Position numbers and translations under genes: made by a program. Of a stretch of DNA of 64,000 nt, positions 41,149-50,511 are shown piece after piece. The stretch spans positions 62,001-126,000 of the forward strand of contig NZ_JAUSTY010000003.1 of assembly GCF_030813115.1 (NCBI RefSeq). The letters are read 5' to 3'. Numbering within the stretch: position 1 is the stretch's first letter; the number at the start of each line of letters is the position of its first letter. Origin of the DNA: Bacillus horti (GTDB lineage Bacteria; Bacillota; Bacilli; Caldalkalibacillales; JCM-10596). The notes below the pieces were generated by a model, which was not told the origin of the DNA, searched no databases, and worked only from the letters and a program-made list of their open reading frames with translations.

Positions 41149-42939
41149 TTACAATTCCTCATTCACCGGCTCTTCATCCATCTGTTTTTCATATACAGGA
41201 AGAAAGAGAACATGTAACGGTAAATTACTGCCAGATGCTAGAACAAACGAAAGCTCTACGGTCTCCTCATAAAAACCCGTACGATACAGGACACCAGCTT
41301 CATGTTGATTTCGAAGAATACTTGTGTCAGTAGCATGGACCACCTGTCCATTGACTAGAAACGCACCAGCATAATGTCCCCCTCTAGCATTTAGAGCGAC
41401 TAGCGTGTGTGGGGCTACTTGAAGCTTCGTGGTATATAAAATACCTTGATTCCCTCTGTTCAATTCTCGTGATCCAGTGATCCGATCGACCCCTTGAACA
41501 ATCTCATCAAACTCTGTATCCCCAATAACAAGACGTTGAGGAGCATACCCTACACTTTCTACTTCCACTACCTCAAGGGTGCGATTAGCCCCATGAAACG
41601 TTCCTCTAATGTGTTTACCGTCTCGCTTCAAAGATTTTAATTCTGAAAGAACTTCAATAGGGTCCGTATCAGCAGCTGTAACTACAATAGAAAACGTCAA
41701 CTCTTTATTTGTGTAAACATCTGTATAGGTAGTCATCGTTAATCCAGAGCGGAGAAGCGATTCATTTACCTCAGGTACAATTATTTTTGACTGCCCAGCC
41801 TGAATACGTATGGTTGAATGCTTACGTGAATTCATCCAAGAAGTGAGATACCTAGAAACGGCAGTCTTTCCACTTGTAGAGACGAAAGTGGTGGGACCTC
41901 CCTGACCAAAAGCACGGATATCTACTAGAGCCGATGTACGATGTGGATTTGTAGCGATAAGATGGATTCTCATATTTTGATTGGCTAGGTTCTGATTATG
42001 CGTATTAAAGCGAATAAGACCAGAAAGTGTATCCTGATAAGCAATTCCTTCCTCTCCGTTTAAGTGCTCTGGGCTATTACTACGCACAAAGGTTACATTC
42101 TCAGGATGAACGGTGTAAGCTATAGGCTCAAACTCTAAAACAGACGGACCAGCAATAGGGAACTTATCACCAACAGGAGTAAAAAGGCGATAGAACTCCT
42201 CCTCAGAGTGAAGCTGTACATCCGTTACGGTGATCGTATGCCGAACGGAATTTTTAAGTCCATGCCGATCCTCAACCTCTAAGTGGATCGTATAATCCCC
42301 GGGCTTAAAAAAGGCTGGCTCATTTCCCTTCCATGTTCTTCGAACAATCTGATCCTCATCATCATAGCTTTGATCCGTGTATCGGATAGGCTCACCTAAG
42401 CGATACTCCTGCTTATCCGTCTTAAAAGCGGCAATCGGCGCGGTGTTAGGTGCTAAATAAGAGTCCTTCCATTTGAACGTGATGGAGTCCTTAGTTACTG
42501 CAAAAGTGCTTCTTGTCAGCTCTGCCCAGGTGCGAACAGGTACCATTAAATAGCCCTGCTGTGTAAAAAGCTCCCCACTTGATTGTACCGTGCGTCCATT
42601 AACCCTAATGGTTGATGTATTAGCTTTAAAACGTATTTCTAGAGCGTCGTTCTTCACGATAGATTCTTTTGTATTGGGGTCAAAGGAAATGTTAAATTGG
42701 TAGACCTTTGCTAAGCTGCTTAAAGGAGCATACGTCACTCCATTTTTTAACGTGACGGGCTGTACGGCCTTTAGAGCTTGTCCGTTATGGGTGAAGGTGG
42801 TACTGTTTTGCCTAAGCACAAGCGTATGGATGGAGGAGGATGCTTCGATATCCTCTAGGGATTTGATGGGCAGAACCTGTATAATTAAAATAATGGATAA
42901 AACTTTCACTATAAAATTTTTCTTTACCAACCACTTCAT
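41149..42939 (-). CDS. secreted stalk-domain (copper-amine-oxidase-N) surface protein
   Basis: This 596-residue exported protein has a signal peptide (FIVKVLSIILIIQVLPI), then stalk-domain segments VTLKNGVTYAPLSSLAKVYQ and IRVNGRTVQSSGELF then QQGYLMVPVRTWAELT, at about residues 55-165. A PKD-like module follows (AAFKTDKQEYRLGEPIRYTD then PGDYTIHLEVEDRHGLKNSV, about 178-245), then about 340 residues of beta-rich sequence with no family I recognise. The ending is very acidic. GGGAG precedes the ATG. It is probably anchored at or near the cell surface; function unknown. Confidence 0.75.
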   Translation of the reverse strand: MKWLVKKNFIVKVLSIILIIQVLPIKSLEDIEASSSIHTLVLRQNSTTFTHNGQALKAVQPVTLKNGVTYAPLSSLAKVYQFNISFDPNTKESIVKNDALEIRFKANTSTIRVNGRTVQSSGELFTQQGYLMVPVRTWAELTRSTFAVTKDSITFKWKDSYLAPNTAPIAAFKTDKQEYRLGEPIRYTDQSYDDEDQIVRRTWKGNEPAFFKPGDYTIHLEVEDRHGLKNSVRHTITVTDVQLHSEEEFYRLFTPVGDKFPIAGPSVLEFEPIAYTVHPENVTFVRSNSPEHLNGEEGIAYQDTLSGLIRFNTHNQNLANQNMRIHLIATNPHRTSALVDIRAFGQGGPTTFVSTSGKTAVSRYLTSWMNSRKHSTIRIQAGQSKIIVPEVNESLLRSGLTMTTYTDVYTNKELTFSIVVTAADTDPIEVLSELKSLKRDGKHIRGTFHGANRTLEVVEVESVGYAPQRLVIGDTEFDEIVQGVDRITGSRELNRGNQGILYTTKLQVAPHTLVALNARGGHYAGAFLVNGQVVHATDTSILRNQHEAGVLYRTGFYEETVELSFVLASGSNLPLHVLFLPVYEKQMDEEPVNEEL

Positions 42940-43103
42940 TCAGCCTATCTCCCTCTAGTATTTATAATGTTTAGCTTATCTATTTTTTTCCTATATCTAA
43001 GAGTTATGTTTAAGGGGCTATTAAATAACTACATATTTCAGTAATCGGTATTTGGCTAGTCTTTTTTAATAGGAGAAATGAACGAACTTACAGGAGGTAT
43101 AGC

Positions 43104-43784
43104 ATGAAAAAAGTCAACATTTACTTAGCAGGAGATTCAACAGTGTCTTACTATGACACTTCCTATTATCCTAGATCTGGATGGGGGCAACTGTTGGGGA
43201 ATTTAATGAATGAGCATGTTCACGTTCATAATAAAGCGTCTTCAGGGAGAAGCACAAAAAGCTTTATTGAAGAGGGAAGACTGTTGGAAATAGAAGGGCG
43301 GTTGGTTACAGGAGACTACCTGTTCATCCAGTTTGGACATAACGATGCAAAGCCTGACACAGAAAGACGAACAGAGCCTTTTACTACGTATAAGGAATAT
43401 TTGCTGAAATATATTGAGGTAGCTAAAAGAAAGGGAGCATTTCCTGTGCTGTTCACTCCTGTACAGCGAAGGTCTTTTAATCAAGAAGGAGAGCTTCAAG
43501 CTACGCATGGTGAATATCCTAATGCTATGAAACAACTAGCTCAGGAAACTAAAACGCCCCTAATTGACTTAGGAGCTAAAAGTGAGAGGCTGCTTCAAGA
43601 TTTAGGCACCGAAAAAGCAAAAGAGCTGTATTTATGGCTTAAACCAGACGCCCATGCTAACTACCCTTCTGGTATCCAAGATGATACTCACTTCTCAGAA
43701 TACGGTGCGCTAGAGATGGCCAAGCTAGTGGTAGAAGGACTATTAGAGCTAGATTTACCTCTGTCTCAATATGTAATTAAATAG
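43104..43784 (+). CDS. rhamnogalacturonan acetylesterase-like SGNH hydrolase
   Basis: This 226-residue SGNH hydrolase has GDSTVSYYD with nucleophile Ser12, oxyanion residues in SSGRSTKSF and FGHNDAKP, and the terminal DDTHFSEYGA that supplies Asp and His. Its sequence is close to YesT/RhgT-type rhamnogalacturonan acetylesterases, which remove acetyl groups from pectin. There is no signal peptide, so it acts on imported oligosaccharides or by another route. No other pectin genes are close by. AGGAGG lies upstream. Confidence 0.85.
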   Translation: MKKVNIYLAGDSTVSYYDTSYYPRSGWGQLLGNLMNEHVHVHNKASSGRSTKSFIEEGRLLEIEGRLVTGDYLFIQFGHNDAKPDTERRTEPFTTYKEYLLKYIEVAKRKGAFPVLFTPVQRRSFNQEGELQATHGEYPNAMKQLAQETKTPLIDLGAKSERLLQDLGTEKAKELYLWLKPDAHANYPSGIQDDTHFSEYGALEMAKLVVEGLLELDLPLSQYVIK

Positions 43785-43798
43785 AATGATACTGTTTT

Positions 43799-43829
43799 AA
43801 ACACTAGGGTACCGTTTGCTTTAGTGTTT
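43799..43829 (+). terminator. intrinsic terminator
   Basis: An 8-bp stem (aaacacta / tagtgttt) with a 15-base loop is followed by ATTCATTTT after the esterase gene. Confidence 0.65.
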
Positions 43830-43862
43830 ATTCATTTTAAGTAGATATTTTTAAATATCCTC

Positions 43863-43893
43863 TTGACCTTCAAGTAACTTGAAGGTGTACGAT
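43863..43893 (+). promoter_or_regulatory. MerR-type promoter/operator of the C45 operon
   Basis: TTGACC (43863-43868) and TACGAT (43888-43893) are separated by 19 bp. The perfect dyad ACCTTCAAGT-A-ACTTGAAGGT (43866-43886) fills the spacer. This is a canonical MerR-family target just before the MerR gene. Confidence 0.8.
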
Positions 43894-43935
43894 TAGACTG
43901 GATGAAGAATGAAGAAAGGAGGTAGCAAGCACATC

Positions 43936-44712
43936 ATGATGACCATTGAAGCTTTCTCGAAAAGGTCAGGACTTTCAAAAAGTACGTTAAGATACTATGA
44001 GTCTGAAGGGCTGTTGCAGACAACTAGAGGAGAGAATGGATATCGGTTATTTTCGGAAGATCAAATTCATAAGGCACAGCTGATACAAAGTCTGCGTTTA
44101 GCAGATGTACCTATTTCTGAAATTAAGAGATATTTACATGCAGCGTTACCGGAGCGGGAACAACTGAAGCAGGGCTGGATAGAAGAGCTGAGAAGGAAGC
44201 ATCAGCTTTTAGGTATTGGTTTACAATATCTAGAGTCGTCTGGTGAGAAAGAGTCCATTTTTTTAGTTGAACATGAAGCAGAGACGATAATTTGGTTTGC
44301 AGAGGAAGCCCCAATGGGTGGTTTCAATGAAACATTCTTTAGAAGAGGAAAAGAGCTTAGACAGGTGAGAATATCTTACCATAACACTTATTTAAAGTAC
44401 TTGTCTGGCCTTAATTCGGTAAAAGCATTAGTTGGATTTGGCATTTCCAAAAGAGACCTTGCTCATGTAGATCATGTACATGACATTTACTCTATTGAGA
44501 ATTTGCCTTCAAGCGTATGTCTAACGTTACCATTTACTGAACCCATATTTAAAATAGCAGAGGCCTATAAAGCCCTTGTAAAATATGCCTATACTCACGA
44601 ATGGATTGCTGCAGGGCCGATTATTGAGAAATATAAAGGGGCAGACTCTAGACGTATGGAGATATTGCTGCCAGTAGCCAAGCTACATAAAATGGAGGGG
44701 AAAAGAGGATGA
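43936..44712 (+). CDS. MerR-family regulator with GyrI-like ligand domain
   Basis: This 258-residue protein has the MerR winged helix (TIEAFSKRSGLSKSTLRYYE), a dimer helix, and a C-terminal region from about residue 110 with the length and pattern of a GyrI-like/BmrR effector domain (SVCLTLPFTEPIFKIAEAYKA). The AAAGGAGG site is 13 bases from ATG 43936, and an ATG at 43909 is also possible. It overlaps the C45 enzyme gene by four bases and is preceded by a MerR operator. It should activate the pair on ligand binding. Confidence 0.8.
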   Translation: MMTIEAFSKRSGLSKSTLRYYESEGLLQTTRGENGYRLFSEDQIHKAQLIQSLRLADVPISEIKRYLHAALPEREQLKQGWIEELRRKHQLLGIGLQYLESSGEKESIFLVEHEAETIIWFAEEAPMGGFNETFFRRGKELRQVRISYHNTYLKYLSGLNSVKALVGFGISKRDLAHVDHVHDIYSIENLPSSVCLTLPFTEPIFKIAEAYKALVKYAYTHEWIAAGPIIEKYKGADSRRMEILLPVAKLHKMEGKRG

Positions 44713-45752
44713 GGGATTTCAAATATGAGGATTTAATCGTTAAAGTCATAGAACTAAAAGGGAATTATAAAGAAATTGGTTTTACGCAAGGAAAAACTAT
44801 TGACCCAGCTATTCATCGTGCTTGCGAGAATTTAATGATGTTTAGAGAGACTGCTTTCTCAGACACTGAGGCAAGGGAGGTTGTGCAGGCTTTACTTCCA
44901 CAACTAGGGGAGGAGATAGATGGGCTAGCAGCAGGACTAGGGATCCCCCTTGAGAGGGCACTAGAACTATATAGTGGTTATGATTTTCCCTTTCCAGAAA
45001 TGGGCTGCACGACAATGATACAAGGCGATTATTATGTGCGAAACTATGATTTTGGGCCAAGCTTTTATGACGCTAGGTTTGTGTTTAATAAGCCTAACAA
45101 CGGCTATGCAAGTGTTGGGTTTAGTGGCCAAATTATCGGTCGATTAGATGGTATGAATGAGAAAGGCCTCACTGTAGGACTCCACTTTGTGAATAATAAG
45201 AAAGGCGAAAAAGGCTTCGTAGCCACTACAATTGGGCGTTCGATTTTGGATCATTGCTCCAATACGGATGAAGCCATTAACCTAATAGAGAAACTCCCAC
45301 ATGGATATGCTTTCAATTATTCCATAACGGATAAGTACGGGAACAGTGCCTTAGTAGAAGCTTCTCCACACAAACAACATATTGAAAAAGTAAATCCTGT
45401 TATGTGTACCAATCATTTTTTGCATCAAGATATGAGGAGCGAAAACAGAGAGTATATTCAAAGCTCTCTAGAGCGTAGAAGCTTCCTTCAGGAATTAAGT
45501 ACATGGAGGGAAGAATTATCGCCACTTCAGTTGTTTCGTCAGTTCAATGATGAAAAATCTCCGCTATTTTATAAGCAATATCAGCAATTCTTTGGTACGC
45601 TGCATACCGTTGTATACTCTCCAAAAACGTTAGACGTTATGGTTGGGGTGGGGGGGAACAGTGAACCGATAGCTCTATCATTAAAAGATTGGTTAGATAG
45701 CTCTGCTCAACTTCCTGATATAATAAAAGGAAGGATTCAGCTTGGCGTATAG
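44709..45752 (+). CDS. C45-family acyltransferase/peptidase (Ntn hydrolase)
   Basis: This 347-residue protein belongs to the C45 family (acyl-CoA:6-aminopenicillanate acyltransferase type). After an N-terminal pro-region (FTQGKTIDPAIH) it has EMGCTTM with the presumed nucleophile Cys100. That Cys would become the new N-terminus after self-cleavage. YYVRNYDFGPSF and GLTVGLHFVNNKK follow. Members hydrolyse or transfer acyl groups on amides, including lactams. The gene overlaps a MerR regulator, so the enzyme is probably made in response to a small molecule, possibly as detoxification. The substrate is unknown. Confidence 0.82.
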   Translation: MRDFKYEDLIVKVIELKGNYKEIGFTQGKTIDPAIHRACENLMMFRETAFSDTEAREVVQALLPQLGEEIDGLAAGLGIPLERALELYSGYDFPFPEMGCTTMIQGDYYVRNYDFGPSFYDARFVFNKPNNGYASVGFSGQIIGRLDGMNEKGLTVGLHFVNNKKGEKGFVATTIGRSILDHCSNTDEAINLIEKLPHGYAFNYSITDKYGNSALVEASPHKQHIEKVNPVMCTNHFLHQDMRSENREYIQSSLERRSFLQELSTWREELSPLQLFRQFNDEKSPLFYKQYQQFFGTLHTVVYSPKTLDVMVGVGGNSEPIALSLKDWLDSSAQLPDIIKGRIQLGV

Positions 45753-45840
45753 AGCACAGAGCACATCGTTTAATTTCAAACAGTTTTTGAATATCCAGAG
45801 GTATAATACTCTCCGTTACCCAAAGGTTAAAAGACATTAC

Positions 45841-46065
45841 AAAAGGGGCTGTTTAGAAAGTTATCCCTCGATTTTTGGTCACCCACCATAAAAAAAGACA
45901 CTTCTTCCCCACTTTTATGTGGATTAGAGGTGTCCTTCTGTGTTTATTGGGACTGTCTCACTCAGTTCTACCTTTTTAGGGCAGTCCCTTAAGTTTAGGG
46001 CCATGGATAGGGTACCTGAAGCTATTTTCTTAATAACCGCCCTTTTTACTAGGGCAGTTCAACCT
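45841..46065. repeat. hairpin-rich intergenic region
   Basis: The 330-bp gap between the C45 gene and the next methyltransferase holds several hairpins. One (45895-45938) pairs AAGACAC...CCCCAC with GTGG...GGTGTCCTT and has a T-run on the minus strand, so it can end the minus-strand methyltransferase transcript. A second pairs GGGACTG (45949-45955) with CAGTCCC (45982-45988). A third half-copy of AGGGCAGT occurs at 46052. The GGGnnTGTC strings recall the ends of the 1.24-kb element. No ORF is seen. Confidence 0.5.
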
Positions 46066-46084
46066 TGCCATAGAAAGAAATTTA

Positions 46085-46684
46085 TTAGTCTGAAACCTTA
46101 CGGAAAATTATAAAATCAGCTGAGGATAGCTCTTTGTAACGCTGCGGAATGATCTCGACAATTTTAAAATCCGAAAACTGTGACAGGTAGCTCATAATAT
46201 CTCTATCCTTTATCGTATCAATGACTTGGGGATCAGTTCCATCCGTTATACGAGTATATAGAATAACAAACTGAGTGGACGCTTGAAAAATATCCTGTAA
46301 TGTCGCTTTGAAATCCTCCTCATCCGTAATATGATAGAGTACATCCAAACAGACTACCAAATCTGCTTGTAAAAACCCCTTGTTCACGAAAGCTCCAGGT
46401 ACATACTGTAGAAAGCTCTTGCTATCATCCTCTTTAAACTTTTCGGCACAAAGCTTAATCGAACTGGAGGCCACGTCTAATCCAAGATATTCAGGATAGT
46501 TCATGAGCTGGAGCTGATTCCCGTCACCACAGCCGAACTCAATTACTTTTTGTACGCCATGCTTTAAGCATAACGTATTGATAACCTCTGCTTTAAAGGC
46601 AGCAAGGACACCGTACGAGCCATCTCCTGATGTTCCTCCTGTTTGATACGTATTTTCCCAATATTTAATGTAGTTAAAAGACAA
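46085..46684 (-). CDS. class I SAM-dependent methyltransferase
   Basis: This 199-residue protein has the SAM-binding motif VIEFGCGDGNQLQLM at about residues 47-61, an LGLDVASSS acidic post-II segment and LVVCLDVLYHITDEEDF (post-III). The N-terminal MSFNYIKYWENTYQTGG pattern is found in small nucleotide- or sugar-linked methyltransferases of unknown substrate. It is a single gene behind AGGAGG. Confidence 0.78.
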   Translation of the reverse strand: MSFNYIKYWENTYQTGGTSGDGSYGVLAAFKAEVINTLCLKHGVQKVIEFGCGDGNQLQLMNYPEYLGLDVASSSIKLCAEKFKEDDSKSFLQYVPGAFVNKGFLQADLVVCLDVLYHITDEEDFKATLQDIFQASTQFVILYTRITDGTDPQVIDTIKDRDIMSYLSQFSDFKIVEIIPQRYKELSSADFIIFRKVSD

Positions 46685-46823
46685 AGCTCTGCCTCCTTAG
46701 TGTTATTACACACAGATTTCGACTCTTATATCCTATGCAGGAGGAGAGTTATGTGCTTATCAAATGATTTGCCTTTAAGGGTTATTATTGCCGAAAGATT
46801 AACCTCTGCTCGCTTTGAACGGA

Positions 46824-47561
46824 TTAAGCAAGCGATGCGGTAGGTCTGACAACAAGTTCGTTCACGTCTACATCAGTTGGCTGTTCAATAGCGTAAGCGA
46901 TAGCCCGAGCAATGGAGGAAGCCGGAATGGCTTCACGCCGATATTCTTTCATTAGCTGTCTTGCCTCCTCATCCGATATGCTCTCGGCAAGCTCTGACTC
47001 CGTTACACCAGGGGATACTAATGTTACCCGAATATCTCGACCAACCTCTTGTCGCAAGCCTTCAGTGATAGCACGAACAGCGTATTTTGTAGCGCAGTAT
47101 ACGGCTGCAGTAGGAGAGACCGCATAGGCCCCGATGGAAGCCACATTAACGAATTGTCCAAATCCTTGCTCCTTCATAACCGGAATCCCGGCAGCAATGC
47201 CATGTAGTACACCACGGATATTGACATCAATCATACGGTTCCATTCATCAACCTTCAAAGCATCAAGTGGTGATAGTGGCATGACACCTGCATTGTTTAT
47301 GACGACATCAAGGTGTCCAAACTCCTTTTTGGCCAATTGAACAATGGCCTGCACCTGTTCGAGGTCTGTCACGTCTAGCTGCTGATATATCGCCGAGCCT
47401 CCTTCAGATTGAATGTCGGCTACTAAAGCCTCCAGTCTATCCAATCTCCGAGCCCCGAGGACAACATGGGCACCTTGCTCTGCAAGCAAGCGTGCCGTAC
47501 CTTCACCAATCCCACTGCTAGCCCCAGTAATAACAACAACCTTTCCCTTAATTCCAGACAT
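46824..47561 (-). CDS. short-chain dehydrogenase/reductase (SDR)
   Basis: This 245-residue classical SDR has TGASSGIG at residues 12-19 for NADP binding, NNAGVMPL at about 89-96, a catalytic Ser in VASIGAYAVS, and YCATK (Tyr and Lys). VSPGVTESE follows. It is a cytoplasmic oxidoreductase of unknown substrate. It lies 88 bp downstream of the Atu4866-like lipoprotein gene on the same strand, with a divergent AraC regulator, so co-induction is likely. Confidence 0.9.
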   Translation of the reverse strand: MSGIKGKVVVITGASSGIGEGTARLLAEQGAHVVLGARRLDRLEALVADIQSEGGSAIYQQLDVTDLEQVQAIVQLAKKEFGHLDVVINNAGVMPLSPLDALKVDEWNRMIDVNIRGVLHGIAAGIPVMKEQGFGQFVNVASIGAYAVSPTAAVYCATKYAVRAITEGLRQEVGRDIRVTLVSPGVTESELAESISDEEARQLMKEYRREAIPASSIARAIAYAIEQPTDVDVNELVVRPTASLA

Positions 47562-47649
47562 CTTACCAACGCTCCTTTATTAATGGTTTGTTATACGATT
47601 TGTTTATAGTATTTGACTTTCTAGATTGTCCAATTTGAAACTTTCCAAC

Positions 47650-48072
47650 TTACTCTTCACGGTAAAGCACCATACCAGCATGGTATAACACTCCATCTCG
47701 AAATTCGCCATCTGCTGTGAAGCCAGTGTCATCGAGATATTCGATGTAATCTCCTGTGATAGTATAGCTTCCTTGATAGGCGCTTTCGCGATCTCCACGT
47801 GCTTCATCATATCTTCCATTTGGTAGCAATTCATGACGGATATATCCGTCCTCAGTCACCCACATGCCAACATAAGGATGCGGATGTGTGCTGTTGTTTT
47901 TCATCTCACCATCGCCTTTCTCGCCGGAATCATTGTTTTCCTCAATCTGATTTGTATGACCACTCTGCATGTCTGCAATTGCTTCAGGTCCTTCACTGCT
48001 ACAAGCGGAAGGGATTAGTATCAAACCAATGGCTATGAACAGCTGTAACCAAAATCTTCTTCCTGATAACAA
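47650..48072 (-). CDS. Atu4866-domain lipoprotein
   Basis: This 140-residue precursor starts at TTG 48070-48072 behind AAGGAGGATG. It has a hydrophobic signal (FWLQLFIAIGLILIPSAC) with lipobox SAC, a low-complexity linker, and the domain HPYVGMWVTEDGYIRHELLP then GRYDEARGDRESAYQGSYTI that matches the Atu4866 fold. The domain is often coded next to SDR and AraC genes, as here. A longer ORF start at 48150 has no ribosome site and spoils the signal peptide. Confidence 0.72.
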   Translation of the reverse strand: MLSGRRFWLQLFIAIGLILIPSACSSEGPEAIADMQSGHTNQIEENNDSGEKGDGEMKNNSTHPHPYVGMWVTEDGYIRHELLPNGRYDEARGDRESAYQGSYTITGDYIEYLDDTGFTADGEFRDGVLYHAGMVLYREE

Positions 48073-48286
48073 GTCTCCATCCTCCTTATCGTTTCTAAAG
48101 TGACGTTTTGTTGAATGGGATAAAAAGAGGTGCCGATATGGTAAATGCATTCAAGTGGTTACTAATCCCAATTATGACGTCTTGCTGAAGCAAGGTGGTA
48201 GTCGGATCGTGTGCTATTATTGCCTAATCCTCCAATGTTGTATAAAATCAAGTACAACAACAATTAGGAATCTGGAGGGGCTCGAA

Positions 48287-49201
48287 ATGGGAGAACAGTT
48301 TTTTAGAGAAAGGGAAGAATTGGGTCAATTAATTGAGCGGTTCTCGAAGCAAGATGGTACGCATGAGACGGCTATACCTTCCTTACGTTTCATTCGTGCT
48401 TCTCAGATATCTGAGCCGGTTCATGCGGTATATGAGCCATCTCTGTGCGTCGTTGCTAAGGGGTCAAAGATAGTTATGTTGGGACCGGAGAGCTATAGAT
48501 ATGGTCCAGCCAATTACTTAGCCGCTTCTGTTCATTTACCCATTACTGGGCAAGTGGTTGAAGCAACTCCCGTGGCACCGTATTTATCTCTGCAGCTGCA
48601 ATTCGATATGAATCAGATTCTCGAAGTTATTCAGAACTCTGATCAAAGGGAAGAAGGAAAACGAGACAGGCATAATTCTAAACGCGGCCTGATGATTAGC
48701 GGAATGAATGCTTCTCTCCTCGATGCCGTACTACGGCTCGTTAGGCTACTGGATCATCCACATGACATACCTGTACTAGCACCGTATACAATCGGAGAGA
48801 TTATTTATCGAATTCTCCAGGGAGAACAAGGTGATGCGATTAAACAGTTCGCTTTGATAGGCAGTCATGCTCAAAGAATTGCCAAGGTAATAGAGCGACT
48901 AAATCGCGATTTTGCACTACCGTTACGCATTGATGAATTAGCGGAAGAATCCCATATGAGCCCTTCATCCTTTTTTTATTACTTCAAGGAAGTCACGGCG
49001 ATGAGCCCGATCCAGTATCAGAAGCAGGTTAGATTACAGGAGGCTCGGCGTTTGCTTTTCTCCTCAAAGATAGATGCCGCTGATGCTGCTTTCCTTGTCG
49101 GCTACGAAAGTCCTTCACACTTCAGTCGTGAGTACGCGCGCATGTTTGGGCAACCGCCAATTAGGGATATCATGCGTTTCCGTGATTCATTGGATGCTTA
49201 A
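48287..49201 (+). CDS. AraC-family transcriptional regulator with AraC_N cupin domain
   Basis: This 304-residue protein has an N-terminal cupin-like AraC_N domain (PSLRFIRASQISEPVHAVYE, then PSLCVVAKGSKIVMLG) and a C-terminal AraC double helix-turn-helix (LRIDELAEESHMSPSSFFYYF, then VGYESPSHFSREYARMFGQPP). ATG 48287 follows GGAGGGG; the ORF start at 48155 is unsupported. It is divergent from the Atu4866/SDR pair and should control it. Confidence 0.88.
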   Translation: MGEQFFREREELGQLIERFSKQDGTHETAIPSLRFIRASQISEPVHAVYEPSLCVVAKGSKIVMLGPESYRYGPANYLAASVHLPITGQVVEATPVAPYLSLQLQFDMNQILEVIQNSDQREEGKRDRHNSKRGLMISGMNASLLDAVLRLVRLLDHPHDIPVLAPYTIGEIIYRILQGEQGDAIKQFALIGSHAQRIAKVIERLNRDFALPLRIDELAEESHMSPSSFFYYFKEVTAMSPIQYQKQVRLQEARRLLFSSKIDAADAAFLVGYESPSHFSREYARMFGQPPIRDIMRFRDSLDA

Positions 49202-49220
49202 CAGAAAATTATCCATTAAA

Positions 49221-49253
49221 AAGCAAGCTTCAGCCAAGGCTTGGAGCTTGCTT
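49221..49253 (-). terminator. terminator of the MFS gene
   Basis: A stem (aagcaagct / agcttgctt, 49221-49229 and 49245-49253) ends in a T-run on the minus strand, just after the MFS stop codon. Confidence 0.75.
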
Positions 49254-49265
49254 AAAAAAACTATC

Positions 49266-50471
49266 TTATGATTTCACATACGTTTTCCCTTTAAACCATA
49301 CAAGAATAGCGACAATCATTCCCAAGATGCCTGATACAAACAAGATAAGTTGAATATTATAGCCAGCTGAAACTAAAGCACTGACAATACCATAGGCGAT
49401 AGGATCAAAGCCATTCATAGCTAAATAAACAATACTCATCACTCGTCCCATGATTCGATTGTCCGTAAATTCCTGTATCGCTGTAAAAATAGGAACAAAC
49501 ACAAAAGCCATTGAAAATCCTATAAAAAACACTACTCCAGTTAGAAGTGCCAAGTTCGGGGCCAAGCTAAAGATGAGTAAGGATATAAGGGAAGAAAAAA
49601 GCCCCATTAAAGAGGTGAATCCTTTACGCTTCAGCTTAACAAAGCTCATAATAAGTGTTCCAGCAACCATTCCAATCCCAAGACTTACTTCCATGTAGCT
49701 TAGATGAATCGGTGTCCCGCCGAGCGTATCGACCAGGATGGGAATAGCAATTTGTATACCTCCAAAAATAAAAAAGTTTAATGTAATCAACACTGTAATG
49801 CCTGTAAGCAGAAATGTAGATGAGCGAACATAAGTGAAGCCTTCGCGGAAATCTTTTAATGGACTTTGTTTTATGTTGTTCTCTACGGGCTCTTCTTTAA
49901 TAAATGGAGGAAAGATAATGACAGCTGATAATAGAACCAAAACGGTTGCCACCAAATAACTTGTTGAAACTCCCATTGTCTCCATAATCAGTCCTGCAAG
50001 TATGGGGCCTATAATAAATGAGACTTGGTCAGCCCCTTGAAAATAAGCGTTTGCTTGCTGTAATTGAGATTTTTCAACAATTTTAGGAATCATGGATGAA
50101 CTGGCTGGCCCAAAGAACGCATCAAGCATCCCGAACAATCCTGACAGCATAAATAATAAAAGCATAGTCATTGAATCTGTATCGACAAGCCAATAAATAA
50201 CGAATAACGAAATAGCTTGAACTAAGTTTGTGCTGAACATGATCGTTGTTTTTTTATATTTATCAGCTAACACTCCACCGAAGGTGATGAGGAGCAAGCG
50301 AGGGATAGTCGCTGCCATCAAAACAAAACCTAGCATACCAGGAGAGCCCATTTCGCTTACTACGTACCAGGTTGTTGTTGTCAGAAACAAACTAAAGCCT
50401 ACAACGGCGAAAATACCAGCGATAAGCAAAAGCATGTAAGTGCGATTACGAAAAATAGATTTTTGTACCAT
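49266..50471 (-). CDS. major facilitator superfamily efflux transporter
   Basis: This 401-residue membrane protein has 12 predicted helices. It has the MFS motif region GGVLADKYKKTTIM after helix 2 and FFGPASSSMIPKIV after helix 4, similar to MdtG/EntS-type drug exporters. It is divergent from a TetR regulator, with identical operators in the shared promoter region. It is therefore probably induced by its substrate. The substrate is not predictable. Confidence 0.88.
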   Translation of the reverse strand: MVQKSIFRNRTYMLLLIAGIFAVVGFSLFLTTTTWYVVSEMGSPGMLGFVLMAATIPRLLLITFGGVLADKYKKTTIMFSTNLVQAISLFVIYWLVDTDSMTMLLLFMLSGLFGMLDAFFGPASSSMIPKIVEKSQLQQANAYFQGADQVSFIIGPILAGLIMETMGVSTSYLVATVLVLLSAVIIFPPFIKEEPVENNIKQSPLKDFREGFTYVRSSTFLLTGITVLITLNFFIFGGIQIAIPILVDTLGGTPIHLSYMEVSLGIGMVAGTLIMSFVKLKRKGFTSLMGLFSSLISLLIFSLAPNLALLTGVVFFIGFSMAFVFVPIFTAIQEFTDNRIMGRVMSIVYLAMNGFDPIAYGIVSALVSAGYNIQLILFVSGILGMIVAILVWFKGKTYVKS

Positions 50472-50511
50472 AGTTATTACTCCTTTAATTAATAAAGCTA
50501 ATAGATTAGGA

